From the NCBI GenBank assembly GCA_019693395.1, contig JAAMXP010003562.1, forward strand, positions 1 to 11,469: a DNA stretch of 11,469 nucleotides. Reading direction: 5' to 3'. A model generated the notes under the pieces. It was not told where the DNA came from. It searched no databases and saw only the letters and a list, made by a program, of their open reading frames with translations. Positions 1 through 9,300 of the stretch are shown here, in pieces (position 1 is the first letter of the stretch; each line of letters starts with the position of its first letter). A program made the translations under genes and the position numbers. This DNA comes from Ettlia oleoabundans (taxonomy: Eukaryota > Chlorophyta > Chlorophyceae > Chlamydomonadales).

Positions 1-233
1 GGGGGGTGGGCGCGGGGGGCAGAAAGAGTCGTGTGAGGCTGTGCAAATGCAGGCACACGTGCGTAGGTTAAGTAGGACTGCAACTCAGGTAATGAAGACG
101 TGCTGCCACCAGTGAGCCTGGCCCCTGCCTCAGCACCAAGCGATTCCTATCTCCGCTTCAACTCCACCCACACGCAGATCCTGCATGCATGCATGCAGCC
201 AAGCGCAGGGCCACACCTCCCTAAGTTCCTCAC
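1..233 (-). other. Start of the last visible Lifeguard intron, running off the left edge
   Basis: The donor is CAG|GTGAGG, directly after the codons for ASVQ. The next exon should encode the conserved LYLDIINLF-like segment, and no reading frame of these 233 bases does so. The intron therefore continues beyond position 1. It contains an alternating TGCATGCATGCATGCA run (about 182-197) that ends in a plausible but probably unused acceptor. The other Lifeguard introns measure 99-285 bp, so a length above 233 bp is not out of line. Confidence 0.7.
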
Positions 234-2877
234 CTGCACCGATGCGAAGACATATTCGTCAGGTGAGATAGAGGACGTCTTGCCGCCCATCAGCATCTGG
301 ATATCATACACCTGCAGCAATTGGGGAACGAGCGCAGTACCAAAGAGCAGCAGGGCAAGTGTATGCGTGAGTGGACACCAGCTAAATCGATAGACAACAG
401 AAGCGGAGATGGTGGCTCCCACACGCAGCGACAGACAATGTGCCAACAGGGGCGATGCTAGCCCAAACAAAGCCATAGCAGGAATCGCTTACCAGGTAGG
501 CTGAGAAGAGCAGCGCCACGACTACGGAGATGGCAAGGTACCACCATTTGTTGACTGAAGGGCGAGGCAATGCGCGGAATGGGTGGGTGGGCGGTGGATG
601 GGTTGGTCAGCAGACAGACTTGTCGACCCTCAATCATCATCACTGTATGCTCAACAGTACACAAGCAGCCCACCGGACCCGTGACCGCAGCGTTGTCGCA
701 CCGAAAAAGAAACCGACGATAAATGTCACCAACACAATCTGCAGCAGCACAACACGGCATGGTGGGATGGATGGGTGCGAGGAGGGTATAGGCTGGCCTT
801 GTGAACAGCAGGAAGAAGCAGGCGCCGGCAACGAAAGGCCAGCATTCCTGCGCGGGTGGAGGGTTGTAGCTTGGCTGTCGGCCACTTACCGCCATAACGA
901 CAAAGCCTGCCATTGCCAGCACTGCATACACCACACATGGATTACAAAGCATGGCAAGCATGAGCGAAAGTAGTTGACTAGTGCGCAGCAGTTGACCAGT
1001 GCTTGCGGCCATAGCAGCAGCCTTTGCATTCCTGGCTCATCATCAACAGAAACATTGCAGGCAGCCAGGCTGCATGATCCTTCTCACCATGCCCCTTCTT
1101 GGTGATGTCAAACTTGCCTGCAGGTTGGAAGAGCAGGTATCAGTGTAAGCTGTGGGCCGGGCAGGTGGCGGTGCAGGCAGCTACAAACTGCAACAACACA
1201 CAGTTGCACAACTCACCAAATACGGCTACCAGGGTAAGGCCCGCCACAGCGGCTGCAGTCACCGCAAACGCTTGCAGCACAACCTGCAGGCCACATCATG
1301 GTGGCATGAGTCAAGCTGCGATCCTGGCAGGCCCCTACGCATACAGCTGCGCAGTGCCAGTACTTGGTGCCATGCAAATGTTGTGCTGACTGTCGGTCAG
1401 GGCTCCCCGCACCAAGGCACTGAACCTCAGCACCACCATCACCAGTTGCAGGTAGGTCCAGTTGTTTGAGCGCAAGTTCTGCTCACCTCGGCGTTCCAAT
1501 AGGAGCAGATGGTGCCCACCAGCACGCTTTCTACTGCGGTGAAGGCAAACAGCGCCACCAGGTTCCAGGGATGCTTGCGTCGCAGGGTGTTGGAGCACAT
1601 TAGCGCTATCAACATTACCTGCTCAGGGGTTCGGGTGTGGGCGTGTGGGATGTGTGTGTGTGGGTGGGAGGTGTGTGCGCGCGTGTGTGTGTGGTGATGG
1701 GGTGTGGTGGTGGGTGGGGTGGGGGGTGGGGGGTGGGGGGGGTGGGGTTGGCGTGCGCGGCGTGCGGGCTGAATGTTGAAATCACAAGTGGAAGCCCCCA
1801 ACTGCATTCCGACTGACATCTTTCGCTTTCAATACAGTTCAAGCCGAGAGTGTGCCTAGCCAAACTCTTCCACTCCATAAGCAGGCACCAAAAACCCGCT
1901 CACCAGTGAAACAATCCATGATGTGATGAACACCCACTGGCCCGGCCCGCCTGGGCGCACGTAGTTCTGCACATAGCACAAATGAGCACGTGCTAGCATC
2001 CAGTAATTAGTTCCCACGTCAAGCGTAGCGTCCTGGTGCAAGCCTGGCCGTTGGGGGCACACCAAGATGCGTCGTCATCATACCACACACCACAGCTAAA
2101 CCTGCTCACCCGAACCGCGTCTACGAATATGAAGACACAGGCCACTCCCACTGTCACAGACAGCTGAAACAGCACTAGGAAGAACACCTGCAGGCGGCAC
2201 AACACAGCAGCAGCACATTTACCGCTGATTATGATCCAGGAGCTCTCAGACTCCAGAATTGATGCATCTGCCACATCGCAGCTGAATAACCAGTGCAGGA
2301 AGGAAACCTCACCTTTCGAATGAATTGTTTACGTACTTGCCCCTCTGCAAAGGCTCCGGCATACGCAGCTGCCTGGGCCGCCTCCTGGTCATATGCGTCA
2401 AAATTGCCGTGCGGGGGCTTGGGAGCCTGCGGCCGCACAGGCAGGTGCTGCCCGGGAGGTGGTGGCGCATATCCAGTGTAGGCGGGAGGTGGAGGGGTGT
2501 AGCCAGAGGGCGGCTGGCCGTAGCCTGCTGACGAGGGGTAGCCTGCTGGCGGCGGATACTGAGCTGGGTAGGAGGCTTGGGGCGGAGGGCCGTAACCTGG
2601 GTAACCTGGTGGTGGCCCACCAGCGGCCTGTGGAGGAGGGTAGCCCTGAGGCGGTGGGTAGCCTGCAACACGCATTGACAGTGGCTGGCCAGTTACAGCA
2701 GCCACGTGTGCGGGGATCTCCAAGCAAGCTTTGCCAGCTGCAAGGCAACAGCGGCGGAGGGGGTAGCAGTGCCAGCACAACCCGCTAGTTGCTGGCTCCA
2801 TGGCTGCAGCGGACAAGTGGGGTACCTGAAGTCCCCGCGGCGCCATAGCCGCGATTGGTGGCAGTCTCCTGGCCCAT
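234..2877 (-). CDS. Lifeguard/TMBIM-family (BAX inhibitor-1 superfamily) membrane protein, 3' end beyond window
   Basis: The eleven visible exons, in transcript order, are 2877-2826, 2662-2313, 2187-2110, 1966-1904, 1618-1487, 1283-1217, 1117-1088, 921-890, 738-702, 554-493 and 311-234. They join in frame to 327 codons. Residues 1 to about 100 are a Pro/Gly/Tyr-rich tail with GYPPPQ-like units and PPxY-type motifs, as in GRINA/Lifeguard proteins. The membrane domain begins at VRKQFIRKVFFLVLFQ (about 126-141). Six hydrophobic segments follow at about 135-156, 171-189, 201-219, 226-247, 258-280 and 284-302. Family signatures are RRKHPWNLVAL (194-204), YDIQ (303-306) and SPDEYVF (317-323). Asp304 matches the first Asp of the pH-sensing pair known in bacterial YetJ; the partner, in the usual LYLDIINLF segment, is not in the window. 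The ATG at 2877 has a good context (AACATGG) and splices into the GYPPPQ tail. Family role: endomembrane protein modulating calcium leak and cell death; here this is inferred from homology. Which Lifeguard paralogue it is cannot be said. Confidence 0.93.
1619..1903 (-). repeat. Simple-sequence-rich Lifeguard intron 4 with (GT)n and long G-runs on the plus strand
   Basis: This 285 bp intron lies between the exon ending ITSWIVSL and the exon starting VMLIALMC. On the plus strand, 1629-1700 is GT/GTGG microsatellite and 1697-1751 is almost only G and T, with many runs of three to eight G. In the sense (minus) direction the tract is C/A-rich and leads into the acceptor GAGCAG|GTAATG. It may serve as an unusually long pyrimidine-poor, C-rich tract. 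The template strand carries enough G-runs for G-quadruplex formation. No coding signal is seen in it. Confidence 0.7.
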
Positions 2878-2957
2878 GTTTCGCGAGCACCTGCTAGGTG
2901 GATTTTGGAGGGGAGCTACCCTAGGTATCCAAACTCCTCGGCGGCCGTGTTCCCCTG

Positions 2958-2963
2958 TATATA
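2958..2963 (-). promoter_or_regulatory. TATA-like element upstream of the Lifeguard start
   Basis: On the minus strand this reads CTATATAC, about 80 bases upstream of the ATG at 2877. A transcription start some 30 bases downstream of it would give a 5' UTR of about 50 bases, which is plausible. A six-base match in a 504 bp region can occur by chance, so this is a weak call. Confidence 0.3.
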
Positions 2964-3133
2964 GCTAGACTCCAGAGTCTGATCTATGCAGAGCGGCTGG
3001 GACGCGTAAACGCGGACACCGTCTACCTCCGAAGACCACAGGATCAGGTGGCCCTTTCGCTGCGCCTGCGCCCGATTATTCACAGTGTCAATGTGCCTTG
3101 GAGCTGGGCGCAAGGTCGGTGGCTGCGATGGTC

Positions 3134-3190
3134 GCGGGTACTGCCTCCAGCTGGGGGTTGGGCTGTACAGGGGGCGGGTACTGCCTCCAG
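3134..3190. repeat. 17 bp direct repeat GCGGGTACTGCCTCCAG in the divergent promoter
   Basis: GCGGGTACTGCCTCCAG occurs at 3134-3150 and again, identically, at 3174-3190, a spacing of 40 bp. The sequence after each copy is also similar (CTGGGGGTTGGGCTG versus TTGCTGGGTTGACGCTG), so the unit may be a diverged tandem duplication of about 40 bp. It lies about 200-250 bp upstream of the TTC27-like ATG and could be a repeated regulatory site; nothing in the sequence proves this. Confidence 0.5.
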
Positions 3191-3381
3191 TTGCTGGGTT
3201 GACGCTGGGTAGTCAGAGGAATGCATGCATTGTGTCAAAACTTTGGCCGACCGAGTTCCAGTAGTAAATGATGCCACCGCCACACAGGTTGAACACCCCC
3301 ATGCAACAGTGCTCAACTAGCAAACGCTACGCCACCCAGGCCAGCTACGACTGCAATAATTGAAAACTTCACACCAACGCG

Positions 3382-6300
3382 ATGAACGCGGAGCGGGAAC
3401 TCCTGCTATCATCCTTTGCGGCAGCGGCGGGTGGAGAGGGCAGCAGCCCAGGTGCTGCCCATGCCTCCGACTTACCTGCCTTGCTGCTGGTCCAGCAAGG
3501 CAGCTACATGGAGGCCTTGGAATCAGCACTACGTGCAGTGTGGGCATCAGGTTTTAATACAGGCAGCCAAAGCCCAGAGAGCACCCCCGACTGGTTTGGG
3601 GCGGCGGAGAGCATGCTCAAGCGGCTGCTCACGAGCGGCTCCTCTGTGGAGCTAGCCGCGGCAGCAGAGCAGCTGGTACTAGCGGCAGTAGCAGCTTTGC
3701 ACCTGTTCTGCCAGGCCAACCTGTCAGGACCCCCCATCTCCCTGCCGGAGTGCCCCTTTGACTGGATCGATGAGGCATCAGCGGCAAAGTGGCGCCAGCA
3801 GCAGCAGCGGGGATCACAGCTTGCTGACAGCGACGCCACTGCAGTTGCCGGCAATGCCGCTTTTGGCAGGGACAGCACCAGCCCGGGGGACAGGTGAGCA
3901 TCTGACAGGTGGTTGGTCAGGGTCCATTGCCGCCATGTTGAAGGCTGTACACCTGGGCTGCGGCCCCACATCTGGGCCCACTGCACCGCCTCCGTTATTG
4001 TATCCCTCCCCACCCCCCCGTCAACACACACATACTGCATGCAGGTGGGCGGCAGCGCAACTGTCGGAGAGCGGCGAGGACCTGATAGGGCGCATCCAGT
4101 ACCCGCAGTACCTCCTGCTGGCACGTACCGCCCTGCTGGCACCGCTGCAAGTGCTGCCGCCAAGCAGCGTGGGCAATAGCAGTGACGACAACACGCTTGC
4201 ACCGGCAGCGGGAGCCCCTGTAAGAGTGCAGCCAAGTGCAGGCGCAGCGGTGTGGCTGACAGCTGAGCGCCTGCCCTGCTGGTGCTGGTGGGCGCTGCGG
4301 GCGGTGCTGTTGCAGCAGCGCCTGCTGTCGGGTAGGTCTGCTGCGCTGCGCAGCCTGCTGCTAGGACTGGCAGCACCAGTGCTGGAGGGGCTGGTGGCTC
4401 CTGTGGAAGCCAGCATTGCGCACATGTCTGCAGGCAGCAGCAGCGAACTGTCTGCAGGTGGTGGCAGCAACACCCCCCCGGCAGAGCAGCTGCTAGCGGC
4501 AGGGGCACTGCTAGAGACTGCTCTTCTTGAGGCTGCCTATGGGCATGTGGAGGCCACGAAGGCGTACCTGCAGCGCAGCGCCGATGTTCTGGGGTTCCAC
4601 TCAGGTGTGTAAATACTTGGGTGGATGGCTTGGGTGGGTGTGCCCGTGGCCAGCCTGCGATGGTTTATTTGAGGCTGCGGCTGCGGCTGGGGCTGCGATC
4701 AAAAGTAGTGGTGGAGCTGCTGGTAGAATGCCGGATGATGCAGCAGTGCAGGCGGTGCCGCAGCATGCTGATGAGGCACACTTGCATAGATGTCGGGGCT
4801 TGCCACCAGTACCCTGACTCCTGACTCCCTGCAGTTCTCTACCGCAACCTGTGGGGTGAGTCCTCCTGCCCCTGCAGAGCTGGCTGGTGCCATGGGCGTG
4901 CGCACAGTGCACCAGCAAGAGGCAAAGGCGCAGCTGCTGGTCAAAATTAGCCGCAATAGCACCAACCCTTGGACGATCGCCCACGCTGAGGGCGCTTTGC
5001 CCGACCAGGCTGAGCTCTACAGCGCGATTGAGGCAGCTGCCAACGCACAGGTGGGTTGGGACGATGCGGGTTTTGTTCAATTCAAGTCGGGGGCCTGAGT
5101 ATTTGCGCTTATAGAAGTCTTGTGCACATTGCTGCAGCGCTGTCAGCCCCTTCTACCTGCCTGCTTGGCCAACCAGCCAACTATTTGCGCGCTGCTGGCC
5201 TGTCTTAGGGCCGTTTCAGTCCACTGCAGTCTTGTTCTTGGCCCTGCTGACCACCCTGCTGTTTGCCCTAATCATCAGCCCCTAATTTGACATGGAATCT
5301 TACCATGCAACCATCAGGTGGAGCTGCCCTCTGACCTCAAGGGCTTCACCGCCGACTTGGATGTGCTGCCCCACCCCCGCCTGGCGGAGGGGCAGGGTCC
5401 CGCCACACCCTCAGACCTGCACTCGCTGGAGCAGGCGCTGCTGCTGGGCTGGTGCCTGCATGTGCGCAAGGGCAGCGCTGCGGACGGGTTGCAGCCGTGG
5501 GAGATGGCGGCATACGTGGATGCAGGTGGGGTGAAAGAGGGACCTGCGTAGTCGCCGTTGTAGAAGCGCCAGCTGTCATGGGCTTGAATATGACCTGCCG
5601 CACACAGCAGAGGCTGCCAGAGGGGACTGTGGGCAATTTGTGTGGCATTGCGCCACACATGCATGCGTGCCTGGACGGATTACCCTCAGCCTCCTGGCGC
5701 ATTGGTGCTCTTCGCTAAGTGGCTGGCTCATCCCTGGATTGTCCCTCGCTCTCCTGCCCTCTATGCAGTTGCTCGCCAGCAGCGAACACAGTTCTTGCTG
5801 CACGCTGCAGCGGTGCTGCAGGCATGCCGGTTGGAGAAGGCGCGCTCCCGCACCCGGGACCGAGCGCTGCTGCAGATGGAGCAGCTGGTGGAGAGTTTAG
5901 ATAAAGAGTGCCCGCAGCTGGCACCACACGTGAGGCTTCGGTAAGCAATCGCTGGGTTTGGCTTGGAGGAGGTCAAGTTTGGGGGCGGGTTAGGAGGGGT
6001 GTAGCAGTGTTGTGCATGCAAGAAAGAAGCATGATACCAAGCACAGTGCTTTTCAGCACTCCTGCTCCTGTATGGAGGCGCACCACTTGGGACAGGCAGT
6101 CAGCCCGGACTGAGTTGGTTCACATGTGCCTGAGACATTGCCAGCTGCGTCCTTGCCGCAGCTACGCCTTCTCCGCCTGGTTCCCGCTACGCGTGAGCCT
6201 CCGCAAGGAGCTGGGTGAGCTGCTGGTGGGCATGGGTTTGGTTGGATCGGCACTAGCACTTTTTGAGGCGCTGGAGCTGTGGGACAACCTCATAGTTTGC

Positions 6301-9300
6301 TACCAGCTGCTGGACAAGAAAGTGCAGGTGGGGCAGGGGGGCAGGCAGGCAGGCAGGCAGGGTGGTGTGCTGTGCCAGGAAATACATGAATGGTTGTGAT
6401 CGTGTGCCTGTGCATTGGGTGGACGCGCCAAGCCTGACCCCTGGCATGTGTAGGCAAGTGGTACATATGGCCACAAAGTAGCTCACCGCTGTGGTTGTGG
6501 TATGCATGCCCCTCGTACACAGTTGCATCTGCAGCATGTATCCCTCTTCCACCCGATCCTGACTCCTCCCTCCCCTGTGAACCCTCCCCCCTCGCCTGTT
6601 CCCCTAATGCACTGCGGTTCAGGCTGAGGAGCTGATCCGGCGGCGGCTGGAGGTGAGCCCCGACGAGCCGCGCCTGTGGTGCGCCCTGGGAGACCTCTGC
6701 CTGGACGACGCGCACTACCTGCAGGCGTGGGAGCGCAGCGGACACCGCAATGCCAGGTGAGACCCGGCTAGGTGGACGGCAATCAGTTGCAGTGTAGGAC
6801 AACCAGTTGTGGAGTTGTTCCGACACGGGTATGCCAGCGATAACGTGGAAAATTGAAGAACCCCGCACCCTGCATCTCCCTGTTTGACACTGAATACCAT
6901 TTTTCTGTGCTGTGCGCCCTACCCCAAACGCTGCAAGGCAGGTCCCAGCGATCCCTCGCACGCAATGCGCTGCGCAGCAGCAAGTACGCCAACGCGGCAC
7001 AGCACTGGGAGCTGGCACTGGCGCTCAACCCGCTGCACGGAGAGGGCTGGTTCAGGTGGGCTGGGTTGCAGGGATGGGTGCCAGTCGATGCGAGTGTGCA
7101 CTCAAAATACTTCCATTACATGTGAACCAGATTGCCCACTCTGACTGACATGCCTTTTGCCTCCCCACAGCCGCCCTTCATGTGACCTGCTGTAAAGTCC
7201 TCCGCAGAGCATCCCCCCTTGTTCCCCCACAGTCTGGGCTACTGCTACATAAAGGAGCGAGATTACCCCGCAGCCCTGCGTGCATTCACACGAAGCTCAC
7301 AGCTGGAGCCGGAGAATGGGGAGGCATGGAACAACCTGGCAGCCATTCACATGTACCTCCAGCACTGGAAGCAGGCGTACAACGCGCTGTCAGGTGAGGG
7401 GGCGCCAGGGAAACGTGATGGTGCCGAAGACGGGGCGCAATCCTGGGCTCAGCAGCTTGCGCCTAAGCGGTGTGCAGTGCAAGTCAGCTGTTGTATACAC
7501 CGAGGCGTGCCGTCCCCTCGGAAAGCACGCCTTTCTGTTTGGCTTGGGCCCCTGCCGCTCCAGCCGCCACTCATTTGTCACCGCCGCCATTGCTGCTGGC
7601 GTCATCATCCGTCGCCCGGTTGCCTATTGGTGCAGAGGCTGTGAAGCATAAGCGCGACAGCTGGCAGACGTGGGAGAACTATGCGCAGGTAGCGGTGCGG
7701 GTGCAGCAGTGGCAGACCGCGGTGCATGCACTGCAGCAGGTGCTGGTGCTGTCGGCGGGGCAGCGCGTGGACCTCACGGTGGTGGCGGCACTGGTGGCGC
7801 AGGTGCAGGCAGGAAAACCAGGCAGCAGCAGCGAAGCCGGCCGCGTCATAACGGACGGGGCGGCCAAGCAGCAGGAGGAGCAGCAGGGCAGCGCAGTGGC
7901 AGATGTTGGAGATGCCGCAGTGACTGCCGAGGGTGCTGCGCCAGCCGGGCCGCGGGCAGCGATGGCTGAAGCAGCAGACAGGGGCAGCAGCAGCATGGCA
8001 GAGCTCGCGACGGCCCTGGGCAAGCTCAGCGCCGGGAGCGGTCGTGGTAGCGGCAGCACCAGCGGTGGCGCCGGCGGCGGTGGCAGTGCTGAGTCAGCTG
8101 AGGCTGTGCGCCAGGCTGAGGGTCGGGCCCAGGAGGTGCTGGAGAAGTCGGTGGGCACACTTATGAAACAGGTATGCAGTGGGCAATCGGGAGATTATAT
8201 GAGGGGTTGTGTTGTTGTTGTAAGCCGGGTGACCCGGACTGAGGCAGCTGGTTAAGTCCCACCTTGGATATAGTCTATCCCCCCACTGGCTTGCCTGGAG
8301 GAGCCATCATGCCGTACCGCGATAGCCTCGTCCGCCCAGCCGACTTTTCCCTTCTTCTGCCCACCTGCCTGTCAGGTTGCTGCCACTGTGAGCGGAGATA
8401 GCGCCTTCTGGGAGCTCTATGCGAGGTGCGCTTAAAGCCGTCAGATGGGCTGGCCATGCCTTTTCCAAGCCAAGAGTTGTCGCTCAAACCAAATAGCAGC
8501 GCTCTTCTCCAACCGGGCCTCGCGAGTACAGCACTTGTTGCGAATTCAGGAGGGCAGGTTGCTCAGCACTGCCGCTGCATGGAAATGCATGTCATGCACA
8601 TGAGGGGCTGCATCCCGCCTCCTGCCAACCGGGCCTCGCGAGTACAGCACTTGTTGCGAATTCAGGAGGGCAGGTTGCTCAGCACTGCCGCTGCATGGAA
8701 ATGCATGTCATGCACATGAGGGGCTGCATCCCGCCTCCTGGGCAACACGCCTTAGACAGCTTACCACTCTGGCCACTGACGAACTGCCTAGCGCTCATCA
8801 CGCTGAGTGCGGCGGCGTGCGCAAGCACCTGCCGCATGCCCTGTGAGGCATGCAACTAGTCAGGTTATCCGAGGCCATGGATGTTTCCAGCATTGCCAGC
8901 ACATTTATCAACCCACGATTTATTCTGGCATTCGAACCACCCCTGCCCTTGCTGTCTTTCCAGATTTTCGACTACACGGCTCCATGGTTGACCGTCCTCC
9001 TGTCCGTCCTATTTTATTCCTCCCTTGCTGGTTGCAGGTACCAGGGGGCCGTGGGGTACCCGGATGCCGCCAAGGAGTGCCTGCTGAAGCGGGTGCGGGC
9101 CCTGGGGGGATCCATCTGGCAGGCTAGCCCTGAGGCCTTTGAAACTTATGCTGAGGCCTCGGCAGCATTGTGCTGCGCATACCTGCAGGCAAGCCCAGCA
9201 GCTGCCACCCACTGCCGCCTGTGATTGAAAGCATTCCTGTTCCTACATGGCGCTGCCTGGTTGCCTGCCTGCTCGCCTGCATCTGCACTGTGGCCCTGCT

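Larger units (their letters stand above)
2878..3381. promoter_or_regulatory. Divergent intergenic region between the Lifeguard and TTC27-like genes
   Basis: The two start codons face away from each other across 504 bp, so both 5' UTRs and both promoters should fall here. No long or family-like reading frame is visible. The recognisable elements are a TATA-like sequence on the Lifeguard side (2958-2963), a 17 bp direct repeat (3134-3150 and 3174-3190) and a TGCATGCA-type alternating run near 3222-3231. A bidirectional promoter is an inference from geometry only. The possibility of 5' UTR introns on either side remains open. Confidence 0.55.

Noticed and set aside
97..182. A possible last Lifeguard exon using the acceptor GCATGCAG at about 183-190
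   Set aside because: It would end the protein with about 16 residues (DLRVGGVEAEIG and so on) that lack the conserved LYLDIINLF-like segment with the second pH-sensing Asp. The true exon is more likely beyond the left edge.
458..1012. Open frame of 184 codons on the minus strand with hydrophobic stretches
   Set aside because: It reads through three Lifeguard introns in one frame. Only its short exon parts match the family; the spliced model explains the membrane segments better.
3504..4508. The longest single open frame in the window (334 codons), on the minus strand
   Set aside because: It lies antisense to exons 1-2 of the TTC27-like gene and crosses its intron 1. Its composition (Ala/Cys/Pro/Ser without motifs) is what the reverse of GCA/CAG-rich coding gives. 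The plus strand has clear family motifs and splice sites.
6290..7018. Minus-strand open frame of 242 codons
   Set aside because: It is antisense to TTC27-like exons 6-8 and their introns, with low-complexity Pro/Cys/His composition and no recognisable domain.
8426..8719. Open frame across the tandem duplication, giving a repeated peptide
   Set aside because: It starts at the intron 11 donor and lies wholly inside the intron. The 116 bp unit is not a multiple of three, so the second copy is read in a different frame; it is not a protein repeat.
8509..8740. CRISPR-like or satellite array
   Set aside because: There are only two copies, directly abutting and without spacers, in a eukaryotic intron.
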